Shown here one piece after another: positions 1-12,100 of a DNA stretch of 64,000 nt. Location of the stretch: the NCBI RefSeq assembly GCF_014805685.1, contig NC_060904.1, positions 13,147,811 to 13,211,810 of the forward strand, read 5' to 3'. Each line of letters starts with the position of its first letter. Positions within the stretch are counted from its first letter, which is position 1. A program made the translations under genes and the position numbers. The notes below the pieces were generated by a model. The model ran no database searches. It was not told where the DNA came from and saw only the letters and a list, made by a program, of their open reading frames with translations. Origin of the DNA: Silurus meridionalis. Lineage: Eukaryota; Chordata; Actinopteri; Siluriformes; Siluridae.

Positions 1-119
1 AAAAACTATTCCTCGAGTGAACGCTAAGGGATCATTTCTTATGTTTTAGTCATTAACACTGGAAAGAATACACTCTTACATTTAAAAATACACAAAAGGC
101 AGAAAATCCTTATCTCTCT

Positions 120-260
120 GTTACTGCAAAAGTAAAGTGCACTATACCTGTGCTTGAGTAAAAGTACACATGCTTGAACTTTAGTATAATAAGTACTACT
201 TTAACATTTCTACTATAGTAAAAGTATAAAAGTGCTGGCATTTGAATGTATTTCAGTATT
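120..260. mobile_element. degraded hAT-like terminal fragment
   Basis: The segment contains TTGAGTAAAAGTAC and related words typical of the subterminal region of the hAT-like element at 18998-19808. No intact terminus or target duplication is visible. Confidence 0.4.
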
Positions 261-786
261 CAACAAGTAAAGGTAGGGTTCCTCACTGTTCTCCCTGCTG
301 CTATTAGACTTTAAAATTAGAGCAGTCACCAAAATATACTGTTATTGTGTTTAAGTGTGCAATAATAACTATAACAAAGTTTTTTTGTGCAATATTACCT
401 ATGTGCAATATGTTTGATAGCGTAACTACATAATGGTGGTCTCCTTTCCTTCTTTTGTATTTATACATTGTTTTGTATATACTGTATTATGTTTCTACTT
501 TATATATATATATATATATAAATCTTATCTTATCTTTTTTTTTTTTGCATAGGCAACACAGGATTTATATATTGGCACTGCGCTCAGATTTTACACAAAT
601 TCAACATCGACCTGGTTTATATGAACCATTCCAAAGCATTACAACCTGTGACAATGAAGGCATAGCTAAAGCTGTGTTTTGCATGTTCACTGTGATCACT
701 TACTTATTGCTTAATGTACAAAAGTAGGCAGAGTTGCATTCTTTTTCAGAATGCCATGTCTTTAACGTTATACTAATTATCTTTGT

Positions 787-822
787 ACATAATTGGCTAT
801 ATTATAATATAGCCAATTATGT
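787..822. repeat. perfect 36-bp palindrome
   Basis: The two 18-base halves are exact reverse complements with no spacer. Each half contains AATTGGCTATAT or its complement. A further ATAATTGG word lies at 833-840. Confidence 0.9.
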
Positions 823-1195
823 CATATTATATCATAATTGGTTTCACTCAGTTTCTGTTATAATAACCTATAACTCTATTCTGGGAAGATGTTACACTTC
901 TTTTCAGACTATGCTTGTAGAGACTTGTGCTTATTTAAGGTAACCGTATGGGGAAGAAACACATATGGGTGAAAAAGTCAAGCACCCAATACTTGTTCAT
1001 ATAGTGTAGTTACATTTTGAAAAGGTCAGTGTGAATCAAGTCAATGTTGAATTTGGGTGAACTTTAAGCATAGTGCCAATGTGTTAAACACAGCAAGGCA
1101 ATTGGGAACAAATCTTATATATAAGTAGATATTATTTATACAAGGAATTATGCTGGAAATTATTGGTAATGCTGGGATGATAGCGAAAGAAAAAG

Positions 1196-1365
1196 GTGGA
1201 GCTGGGAGCTCAGTGGTTGACATTGGACTTTGGATCGGAAGTTCACAATTTAAAATCCCTACACCACCAAGCTGTTACTGCTGGGCCCTTAAGCAAGGCC
1301 CTTAACTCTCAACTGCTCAGTTGTAAGTTGCTCTGGATAAGGGGGTCTTCCAAATGTTGTGAATG
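1196..1365 (+). mobile_element. tRNA-derived SINE relic (AGCTCAGTGGTT type)
   Basis: The head GAGCTCAGTGGTTGACATTGG resembles a tRNA A box, followed by a decayed B-box region. The body contains CTGGGCCCTTAAGCAAGGCCC and CTCTGGATAAGGG, hallmarks of a widespread fish SINE-like family. A reverse copy lies at 14971-15136, and a related body lies at 62370-62530. Confidence 0.6.
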
Positions 1366-2324
1366 TAGGTTTAAAGAAATAGATTTCAAATCAAAACAAA
1401 GGTCCTTGAACTTATTGCGTTATCAGGGTTAGTTGTGCTTCAGACATATGTGTCATATGAAATAACATTAACCTTGATTTTTTCTGTGTAAGAAACCTGC
1501 TTATTGTGCTTTAAAATATTTGCTTGCACACAAATGGATTCATCATTAATAATGAAAAAAAATACATAAAATTCCTGAATATTATTGCTATAATTTTTTT
1601 TTCGTTTAATTTTTCTTATAAACCTGAAAAAACTAGCTTAAAAAGTGGTAGCTACTATTATTTAATATCATTCTTTGTTCATGATACAACACCCTTTATT
1701 TGAATGCCATGTGTTCAAGTAAATGATCAAAATGTTCTGACAGTGTGAGTGCTTGAATCCATGAGTTAGAGGATTAGAATGTTTCCTAGCCACAGGAAAA
1801 AAAGCATTGTTATTGTAGTTTATTATGAACACATGTCTGATGTCTGAAAAACAAAAAAATCTGCAATTTCACTGGCAAATTTCCTTTAGCCCATCACTTC
1901 AGCATTATGACTCATATTTCAGCATACTTAATGCATAGTATGTTATATATTAAATATATATAATATACATAATATGTATACAGTTCCTTGATCAAAGTTC
2001 ATTTTTAAAATATAGAAATCTAAGCCCAAGGCTTGACGCACCAAAAATGATCATAATAGTCTCACGTCTCATACATATGTCGGCTCAGACAATAGAGTTT
2101 TCGATAGGATCACAGTGTCATTCTTAATAACAATTTTCAAATGTCATTGCTACCAATAATTTCTCTCTCTCCATGGCTATTTGACATTACAACCAGGCTC
2201 GTAATGCATTTCTGATATTTTATTACACACATCAATCCAAGTGCTCTCAAATTCGCAAGCCGAGAAGGGCATGGATGTGTTATTTGTCACTGCTAACAAT
2301 ATGAGCAATATGTACATGGAATTT

Positions 2325-2370
<46 letters not shown>

Positions 2371-3261
2371 TTGATGTGCACCACAGCTTAATACTTTTAT
2401 TCATCTGGTATGAATGAATAAGTACGGGAAGATACAGGCAGTTATAATTACAGGTGGTGATGACCTAAGGTTGAGCCAACCTACCATTATCAGCTCATAT
2501 ACAAGAATAGTCACCCACACACATTGGGCTAACATGCATTCTCTGTGAGGTCACATCACATCTTAGGCTTCTTTGTAGGAGACCGCGAAAGTGGCTAATT
2601 ATCAACGAAGACGAGGCCTCTATTTTGGGGTTGCGGTTGCCAAGCGTGGAGATAAGAGGATCACTATGTTCCAAATTCTATTCATCGTGACCTCTCAGGT
2701 CGAGGAAAAAGAATCCTTTAAAAAAATTTGCACAAATGTGGGGGAAAGAAAAATCTAGATGTCATTTTCTGAAACGAAAAACATATTTGCAGTTAACTCT
2801 AGATTTGCTGGAATGACTATGAGAAAAATGTATATTATCAATAAAAGAATGCATTAATATTATATTAATATATTAAAAAGAGGAAATGAATTATGCAGAA
2901 AGTATCTGTGCCACCTCATAACTTCAGAGTTCTGAGTTTGTCTACTCAGCCTCTCCATGTGCGTTTCCTCCCAGTAATGTGGTTTCTTACAAGCTTATGA
3001 AATTCTGGAAGGATACTTTGCTGAAATGCTCTTAAGAGGTGAAGGTGTCTGCACAGGGTGTGCACCATGTGTTTTGTGTTTTTGTTGATGTTCCTTTAGA
3101 TTTAAGCTTTTCATATGTTTTTAAGGACCTATGTTTTTTCCTTGTGTACAACCTCAAATACAGTGTATACTGCAGAAAAACAAATTATGTGCATAAGCTA
3201 CTATAAAAGTATTCCTGAAGTTGGCCTTATTTAACAAACGGGTAATAAATAGATGTATATT
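1366..3261. other. intergenic stretch, no gene seen
   Basis: The stretch is AT-rich with a CA microsatellite. The minus-strand open frame over the microsatellite encodes only a Cys-Val run and is not a gene. Confidence 0.6.
2327..2365. repeat. (AC)n microsatellite
   Basis: An uninterrupted AC dinucleotide array of about 19 units. Confidence 0.97.
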
Positions 3262-3263
3262 TA

Positions 3264-3861
3264 CCGTAATTTCAGGACTATTAAGCGCAACCAATTATAA
3301 GCCACACCCACTGAATTTTACAAAGATTTTTATTTTGAACATAAATAAGCCGCAGGTTCCTACATTGAAACTAATGAACTTTACACAGGCTTTAACGAAA
3401 GACAGCGACTGTTACACAGCTTGTATCTAAACAGTAGCCTACCAAGAAAGTCATTGTTCACTGTCTTCCTTCTTCCTTTCACAACAATTTCTCTCGAGAA
3501 TCTTTTTTTGGCATCGTCGTGCGTTTAAAAATCACCATTGGCGTGACGAATGATTCGCATTTCCTGTTGCCAGTCCGAGTGAGCGGCAGGTCAAACATCA
3601 GAGGAACCACATACATATTTATGATGTGCTGCGGCCCGATTCAGTGGGAGCGCATTTAATTTAATATAAAGAGTTTAATTGGTTCACCTGAACCCGTTCG
3701 GCAATTTTATTGGTCTAATGTTATGGGGCTCAGTTTATTGGCTTGAAGTTTGTGAAACCGGGAAAAACCCTGGAAAAATCCATAAATTAGCCCCTTCGTT
3801 GTTTAAGCCACAGGGTTCAAAGCATGAGAAAAAGTAGAGGCTTATAGTCCGGAAAATACGG
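3264..3861 (+). mobile_element. MITE-like element, CCGTAATTTC...GGAAAATACGG termini (copy 1)
   Basis: Imperfect terminal inverted repeats of about 25 bp flank a 0.6-kb body: CCGTAATTTCAGGACTATTA on the left and the complement of CCGTATTTTCCGGACTATAA on the right. TA on both sides fits a TA target duplication, as in Tc1/mariner-type elements. The family is repeated at 37406-37948 and 51868-52037, in inverse orientation. The internal sequence encodes no intact protein. Confidence 0.75.
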
Positions 3862-3863
3862 TA

Positions 3864-4651
3864 CATGTTTCATATTAGTGTTTATACAAAAAATGTATCC
3901 ATAAAATTCTTTTGGAAAAACTTTTATAGAACACTTTTATATTGAAAAACTTACTGTTGCTCCTGAGTGCATGTTTCAAATCACCTTTTCAGGTGCTGTT
4001 GCTCTGCTGAATATGTTGATTACTAATGTTATTATGGTAGTTATTATTATTTTTCATTGGCATGAGTCGCATGCACCTCTTCAGAGATATTCTTCTTTTT
4101 GGGATTTTTTTTTTTTTTTACTTTTCCACTGTGAACCTGGTCATATGATCATTTCCTATCCCCAAATCAGCAATTCATATGGTCTGCATGTAGAGGTACC
4201 TGTAATTTATCTGGTGATTGGCTTTTCTCACCACACTAAGTGTGTTGTAAACTCTGCAAAAAATGTTTAACTTGGATTGCCTTATGCAAATATTTGCACG
4301 CAACTCAAAGATTGATGAATGTGGCCTGTTGTGTTCAAGGGGCATTTGCTGACCTGCTGTTTTGAGTGCCATACTGTACTTGCTATATAATAATCTTGAA
4401 AGATCACATTCAAATTTCATCCATGTCTCATTAACAGTACGGGCATGCATTACTTATACTGCTTTTAGTACAGCTGCTCAATTGGAGGTAATGCGAACCA
4501 TACTGTCCTGAAACCAAAGTATTTGCAGAGAAATACAATGACTGCCAAGGTACACATGATCAAAAAATAATATAACTTTTCCAAAGTTGTGTAATATTTG
4601 GAAGTCTTGGGTGCTGCAGAAATTCCGTGGTTGCACAATGTACCTTCCGGT

Positions 4652-4708
<57 letters not shown>

Positions 4709-4984
4709 ACAGTACTTTCCGTAGATCCAGAGTTTCCTGGTAGCCTCATGTCTGTGCCTCAACCCTGTGCCTTAATCCCACCCTCTTAAACTGTGGGAGG
4801 TACAAGAACAAAAATAAAAATACCCACAGACACAGAGACACAAACATGTACACCTTCTCACACATAACATTCTCACTCAAATTCTTAAGGCTGCAAAAAG
4901 TCTGCTTTGAGCAGTAATTTAGCTTTGGAGCATTGATTCAGGACACGAATGTTTTAAGGCAATCAGTGCATAAAGAAGAGTGCT
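3864..4984. other. region upstream of steap4
   Basis: No exon is seen. It includes a T-rich run near 4107-4119 and a long CA microsatellite. The promoter of steap4 should lie at its right end, but no CpG island is visible. Confidence 0.5.
4656..4706. repeat. (AC)n microsatellite upstream of steap4
   Basis: An AC array of about 25 units lies roughly 0.3 kb before the proposed first exon. Confidence 0.97.
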
Positions 4985-5178
4985 GGAACTACATCCTGAA
5001 GAGATTATTTGATCTCTTGAATGACTTCAAGGTTCTGCGTCAAGAAGACAACATCTTGAGTTGATAATTACCAGTGTTCGGAGTTCTGTAAGGTGCAAAT
5101 TGAAAGAGTTGCAGGAAAGCTTTAAAGGAAGCTCTTCATCGTTTAACATTGAGAAGTTGAAGAGTTGTTTCGCAGCAG
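4985..5178 (+). other. steap4: possible non-coding first exon of steap4
   Basis: Mammalian STEAP4 has an untranslated first exon. About 0.6 kb upstream of the start codon there is a strong donor, CAGCAG|GTAAGT at 5178/5179, ending a stretch of mixed composition that differs from the AT-rich flanks. A TATA-like GCATAAAG lies near 4968. The 5' boundary given is a guess. An RNA read spanning 5178 to 5754 or 5721 would settle it. Confidence 0.35.
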
Positions 5179-5755
5179 GTAAGTGGTACAATTTCACGCA
5201 GTGCAATTTTTATCAGGTTTCAATCAAAAAACAGTTCAATCTGTCTTTTTTAATAGCGTATAAAAAAGACTTTCGTTTCAACTTAATGAGTAAGAATGAA
5301 GGTATTCTGTATTTCACAATCATTGGTACCATGGACGTTTGTGAAAAACGCATTAACAAACTAAAAACACAACAGCAATTGAAAAAAAAAAAAGTCCTTA
5401 TTATAAGGACACACTTGCTGATTGGACATTTATTTATTTCGCAGGCTGTTTAAAGCGTTGACTTTAAACTTGAGCTGAGCAGATGTTCAGGCCATTGCTT
5501 AAGCACAAATAAAACCACCGTTAGAGCCGGAGGTTAATTTACTCTTACATTTTTTCCCTCTCTTACTGTAAACATCCTCCAGGTCTCAAGTGGTCTCTCA
5601 GACAGTCATTACATCAGCTTTTTATTTTTGATGATGCTTTTGTAAATTTGTTGTGGTGGCTTTTTTTTTTTTTTTTTTTTTTTGTGGTTTTGATGCCAAC
5701 GGTTTGCATATGCATTTCAGCCCACTCTAATCTTCCCCTGTATTTCTGTGTAGCA

Positions 5756-6199
5756 ATGAAGCCAGACAGCTTGCCTATGACAGCACTAAACAGCAAACAA
5801 GGTACAGTGTGTATCTTCGGCACAGGGGACTTTGGAAGGTCTTTGGGGCTACGCTTGTTACAAGCAGGATACGAAGTTGTCTATGGATCACGGAACCCCA
5901 AAAATTCAGACCTGCTGCCTAAGGGGGCAAAGGTAATGCCACACGAGGAGGCATCTCAAAAAGCAAGTGTGATAATTGTCGCTGTACATCGAGAGAACTA
6001 CGAATTCCTGGCCAGTCTGACCCAAGCTCTTGAAGGGAAGATCCTGGTGGACATCAGTAATAATCTGAAGAAGCATCAGTACACAGAATCTAATGCTGAG
6101 TATTTGAGCATGCTGGTACCTCGAGCAGTTGTAGTCAAAGCTTTCAACACTATCTCAGCCTGGGCTCTGCAATCAGGGAGGCTGGATGCCAACAGACAG
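5756..6199 (+). CDS. steap4: steap4 first coding exon (residues 1-148)
   Basis: This exon encodes almost the whole NADPH-binding domain. The start is the ATG at 5756, two bases after a TGTAG acceptor at 5749-5753. The open frame extends upstream to 5648 but only through a poly-T tract and intron-like sequence, so the upstream ATG is not used here. A second possible acceptor (TTTCAG, ending 5720) would add only 5' UTR. G at -3 gives a fair Kozak context. The donor is CAG|GTAAG at 6199/6200. [20 protein letters not shown] and [13 protein letters not shown] match the STEAP/F420-oxidoreductase-like fold. Confidence 0.95.
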
Positions 6200-9100
6200 G
6201 TAAGATGTGTGCAAGATATAAATGTAAAATCATATGATACACAAACAAAAGCATTTATAAAAAATGTTGTGTTGAGATGGAATGCAAGATTTTACACAAA
6301 ACACTATACACACACATAAAACATTCAAAAACAATGTAACAATTAAGATATACTTTACATGGGTTGTAATGGAAGATCTTGGGTGGCCTGCTATGGAGCT
6401 TTGACCTTAACCCTATTCAACACATTTAGGATAAATTACAGTGCTGAATGCACCCCAGGCCTCCTCACCCTACATCAGTACCTGACCTTACTAATGCCCT
6501 TGTTGTTGAATGAGCACAAATCTTTACAGGCACACTCCAAAATCTAGTCTTCCCAGTAGAGTGGAGCTATTATAACAGGATATTGGGACTAAATGTGGAA
6601 TGGGGTGTTAATTTGATGAATTTAATGATCAGGTGTCCACAAAACTTTGTCTATATATTGTATTTAAAGGCCACAAATGTATTTCATTGACAACATGTTG
6701 AAAGGTTAAAATGAATATGTGGCCTTCCATTTTTTTTTTAGTATTTGTGCCAGTGACTTCAGTATACATGAAAAATTATTGGCCCCCTAACCTATTGCAA
6801 GTTGTGAACGATATAAGCCCATGACTTGCTTTGCAGCTACCATCATTATTAGAGTTACTGTTATGGAAAAGTCTTACTGTTCAGAATTGAGACATTTTGT
6901 CATTAACATTTTTACACTTTATTAACTACAGTACATATTTACTAGTTACATTGAAGATTTACCTCATAATGTAAAGAAAACGATATGTAAGGATTAATAT
7001 TGTAGGGAGTTGGGGGTTGTTGTTGGTTGGCCAGGTACATTCTACAACCCCCTGAAGTGCAGTATTTTCTTATAACGGCTTGATTGTCATTGAAATTGTC
7101 GAATTTCACACACGTTGATATTTAAACACATCAATGATTACAGGTTTTACTTAGTAACAAGACACTTTTTATCATTTCTTATTATCGGTCATAGATTTTA
7201 TTTGACATGTCTCCAATTTGTTCCATCCTGTGTACTACAGAAACACTAAGATATTAGAATGAGCACATTGGTGTTATTCAGGTGTTCATAGTACAGCTGA
7301 ACCTACCATCAGAGTTAATAAGATTAGATCTCAAAGCTTGCTAAATTATAGTGGATATGTTAGTGATTATTTGTTTATATTTTACTCACAACCTACAACC
7401 TATTCACTTTAATCTGTACAAACCTCTAATGCTATGGATACAGTTATACTCCAGCAGCAGCACTGCTATAAGTGACAGATAGGGGAGAATAAGTGCAAAG
7501 CACATTTCAGAAACCAAAATCACAGAAACATAATGAGTGTCTTCTTATTAGGCTTAATTTCCATTGTCCAACTATGTGTGATTCTTACAGGGAAAAAGAA
7601 CTGCCTTTATTGAGGTACCGTTTTAATACACTACAGTATATGGACAAAAGTACTAGGACACCTGACCTTTCCACCCATATGCGGTTCTTCCCCAATTGTC
7701 AAAAAGACAGGAGGCAGAGCTGGAGTTGACAGAGTTGTTGAGATTTTCATCGGGAGCGATAAAAATAACCAGGATTAGAAATGAATTTATTAGAGGGACC
7801 GCACAGATAGGGTGTTTTGAAGACAAGGTAAGAGAGGCTAGATTGAGATGGTTTGGTCATGCTCAGAGGAGAGACATGGGGTACATTGGTAGAAGAATCC
7901 TGAGAATGGAGCTGCCAGGCAGGAGGAAAAGATGAAGGCCAAGTTGGAGATTTATGAATGTGGTGAGGGAAGATATGCAGGTGGTTCATTTGAAAGAATT
8001 AGATTTAGAGGACAAAGTGATTTGGAGCTGGATGATCTTTTTTCCCAAACTGTTACCACAGCCTGCAACAAATCCACTACACACTAAGAGATCCAAACCT
8101 GCTAAATTAAATAGCCTTGGAATAGGATTTGTTGTAGGCTGCTTGGTGATCACAATAATGTCAACAGGCATTATGACACATGACTCATAGCTAATGTTGT
8201 GTTGGAATTTCTTTGTTAATTTCCTAATGTTTTATGAAAGGACAGTGAATGTAGTGTGTGAACTCTAAATGGACTAATATGAAAGAAGACTTAAATGCTG
8301 ATCTGCATTTAATATGTCAACTAAGCAATGAGCAAAGTGCAAAGTATCCACTGAGTTACAGAACTGCCATAATTTTGCAGACTTTAACCCAAAATATCAC
8401 ACACAACATTCTCCTGGTATGTTTCTTAAACTTTGTTTTATTGATCATATTATGCTTAAAATGAACTTCAGCAGCATGCTACTTCACTTTCATGAAAAAA
8501 AAAAAAATGAAATGACATTTGGTGTTGGTTGTCAGAAAGCTTCCTGCTTCAGTGTCCATTTCATCAACCCAATGTGTGTGCAGAATCAAAGCAAGGAAGT
8601 CACAGCGAGATGAAGCGCTCTCACCAGGGAATGTGTGTGCCATGATTGTTATTGCTTATTATCTAAAAGTCAAGGCCGCTGCAAATGCAAAATCACGCTG
8701 GTCACCAGAGGATTTTTTAGGATCAGGTTCATAGAGTCTGAATCCAACCCTAGGTTAAAGTTTACCAACGGGTTATGGGTTAATGTTAACAAAAAATATG
8801 ACATTCATAGTGATGACTCAAATCAATGTTTCAATGGTATGGTATCTATTTTTAAGCATTTTGGAGAATGGGACGATGTTTTAATTTAAAATTGAATGTT
8901 ACTGTCTTTTTAAATACATAAAAAATTGCTGACACAGTGTGTGAACATTTCTTTTAATTACTCTGCCATTATTTTGACTTATTACATTATTATATTGTAA
9001 TCTAGACTAATTATTGACTTCATGTCCATGCTAGAGGCCAACAGGGTGGCCTGTACACCCATGATCCAGTTAGACCCTTGGCACAAGCCAGATCATTATT

Positions 9101-12100
9101 TCATACCTGTCTCACACCAAGGGTCGACAGTGCAGCCTCCTTCAATGGCCTACTGATGACATGGGCCAGCAGCACTAGCTCTTATTATCTGTCCCATCAA
9201 CCTGTCCCCAGATTTAATTTAGGGACTCTGGGAGTAGTGCATTTGGGTGTGGATGGAAGAGGCTTGCAGTTATATAAAGACATATTTAGCCTTGTAGAGG
9301 AAACAGAATACCTAGGGGAAACCAAAATGTCATTTCTAAAGGGATTTGATTCTAATTGTGCATGTATTTGTATCTGGTTAGAAGATATTATCAGTTCATT
9401 CTGGATAAATGTATTGATATTCAGTCAAATGCTTATGTTTTTGTTGTTGAGTCAGTGAGCAGTGGGCAGGTGGGAAAGGTGTGTATCAGTGGGTTTTGCA
9501 ACTGATATTTGCCTCCTGAACAGAAGAGGATTCTAAAAATAATAAACTACACATTGTACAGAACTGAGGAAACAGAACTGAACTTTTGCTGCCACCCAAG
9601 TGTGTTGCACTGCTAAACCTTTGCACCCTGACCCTAACCTCTTTTCAGGTCTGTGATATTCGGCATAAAATACAAACGATATAAAATATAAATATCTTTC
9701 CAGGTATTGATTTGTGGAAACCATGCAGAGGCCAAGCAGGCATTAGTGGACATGTCCCACAGTTTGGGTCTTACCCCTGTCGACCGAGGATCTTTGAGAG
9801 TGGCATCTGAGTTGGAGGATCTCCCGCATCAACTCTTTCCACTTTGGAGGCTTCCTTTATGGATCAGTGCAGGACTCCTAGGTGCCTTCTTCCTTTACGT
9901 TCTCATTCGGGATGTTGTCTATGCAGGAGTTGTCGACAACAAGGACACTTCCTTCCGCATCATGATCTCGCTGGCTAACAAGGTGTTTCCTATGGTCGCA
10001 CTGGTGATGCTGGCATTGTGCTATCTACCTGGTATCATTGCTGCTTTTCTGCAGCTCTACAATGGCACTAAATACCGACGTTTTCCTGACTGGCTGGATC
10101 GATGGATGTTGTGCAGGAAACAACTGGGATTGCTGGCACTGGCTTTTGCTTTTCTGCACGTGCTGTATACACTGGTGATCCCTATCAGATACTTCGTTTT
10201 CTATAAAAGGGCCAACACTTATATTTCACTGGTAAGCATGTTTGAGCATTTATAGAAGTGGACAAGTCTGTTGTTACTCCTCCAAAAAAAAAAAAAGTAA
10301 TATGTAGTGTAAAACTGCAATGAGGTAAAAACGGCAAACTCAAGAACCGTTACAATTTTCAAGCTAAAAATTGGTCTTGTCTTGTGAATAAAACAGTTTA
10401 GATAAAGTAAAGTTAAAAGTTATTATAGATTCTAAAGGGATTCATCTAAAAATGTTAATTATTATTATAAATTATTTGTTTAATGAAACCTTGTTGATAG
10501 AGAGCAATAAACCCACATTGCAAACATGATTGGTGGAAACAGCTATGTATTAGAAAAAATTATCACCTTACTATCTGAAATATATGAAATTCCATTTTAA
10601 CTGTGGACACGCATAGACTGGCCACACACGTGTCCCACAATTCTATATTTTACATATGGGCCAAAAAATACACTTAATAACTGGCCCATATCATGTTTGC
10701 CACGTTAAAGATGGTTCCATATCCACCATTACTGGGCCATGTTTGGTTCACATGCCTCATGCCAGTGCTGACTGAATGCCAAATCTGGACCCAAAGTCTT
10801 TGCTACCTGGGTTTGTTCTCTGCACATATTCAAGGCTCCCTGTAACAAACTCAGCACAGCAGCTCCAAACTACTGTATAATCAAGTCTCCTCTAATTTTT
10901 TACAGTAGATATTGTGGTCCTGTTTATGAAAGCTTCATTTTTGCATCAATCAAGTGAACATACAGCTGATCTTCCCCACCAACATCTGTTATCTGTTCAA
11001 TATTTTCCTATTAGTTTTATTGTGGCTTGTTGTGGCTGTTATGTGTGAATCCAAACATGAATGAAAAATGTTTTTTCAAATTCTTTTAACCTTTTTACCT
11101 GAACACATTCATCTTAATTGAAATATTTGAAATATTCCACAATATATTCAATGGGATGTTGTATCCTCCAAATTCCCAGAAAATTACAGAAAATAGGGAA
11201 ATAAAATTAATCTTTATATATTTTTCTCATTACCTTTTCACCCAATTTACAAAGTAAAAAATTAATTAAAAACAAAAATGTAATGTATTACATTAATGTA
11301 TTAGATGTATGCTAGCTGGATGCAAGATCAAATAAATTATATTTTTTGTATTTGCTACAATAATAAAGAAAATCCTCCACACTGTTAGTTTTAACCATTT
11401 AAATAAATGGTTTTCACACATTCTGTGTTAAAAAATATTTTTATAGGTTTACAAGGGATAAATAGCATTAGCTTATATGGCTAAATCACCCATATACATT
11501 TATTTCAGACAAAAATTGCCATTATTGAATGTGGGTTTTATGGGTAGTAAATGCTAAATCTAACAACAAAAAAAGCAACAAATTATTAGGTTCATTTCAT
11601 TCTCCATGCCACAGCCTGCTAATAGCAAATCAAATGAACAAAAAAACATTTTTACATATTTCTTACAAATTACCATGTGCATAAACTGTTTCCAAAGTTG
11701 TTACGGTTCACAAAGGTTAACTTTCTTAACGACTATGTTCCAGATCAAAGAAAACAAAACGTACGAATTTAACGCAATGTGGGCATGGCGCTCCGACTCC
11801 TACCTGTCCATGGGAATAATAGGATTTGTGCTGTTTGTTTTACTCGGAATCACATCGCTCCCATCGGTCAGCAACTCACTCAACTGGAGAGAATTCAACT
11901 TTATACAGGTAGGAAACACAGAACTTTAGTGTTGATCATTTTTTATTGCTATATATAAAATTGTAAGTGGTAATTTAATGATGTCATTACCTACCGCAGT
12001 GCATTTGACATCCAAAGTGGGGAAAAAAGGGCTATTGTTTGCTCTGTCAGAGCATGTCAGGCTCATAAAAAGCTCAATGAACTGCACTTTTACAGATGCA

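Larger units (their letters stand above)
1..1195. other. AT-rich intergenic stretch
   Basis: No exon is seen. Positions 120-260 carry AGTAAAAGTA/TACTTTAA words that match the ends of the hAT-like family seen at 19 kb. A TA run lies at 501-520 and a perfect palindrome at 787-822. Short open frames here are AT-rich and unrelated to known proteins. Confidence 0.6.
6200..9703 (+). other. steap4 intron between coding exons 1 and 2
   Basis: This 3.5-kb GT-AG intron holds two Tc1/mariner-like relics (6348-6660 and 7632-8110), the second interrupted by an RTE-like LINE end. Open frames at 8258-9458 overlap each other without a shared domain and look like chance. Confidence 0.85.

Noticed and set aside
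4465..4762. Cys-Val-rich minus-strand frames
   Set aside because: Direct translations of the AC microsatellite. The same artefact occurs at 2177-2404 and 37308-37526.
5061..5453. 130-codon + strand frame upstream of steap4
   Set aside because: It has no similarity to any STEAP N terminus. It crosses a strong splice donor at 5179, so it is more likely untranslated exon plus intron.
5648..5755. N-terminal extension of steap4 from an upstream ATG
   Set aside because: The extension encodes a poly-Phe run from the polypyrimidine tract before the splice acceptor. The family start fits the ATG at 5756.
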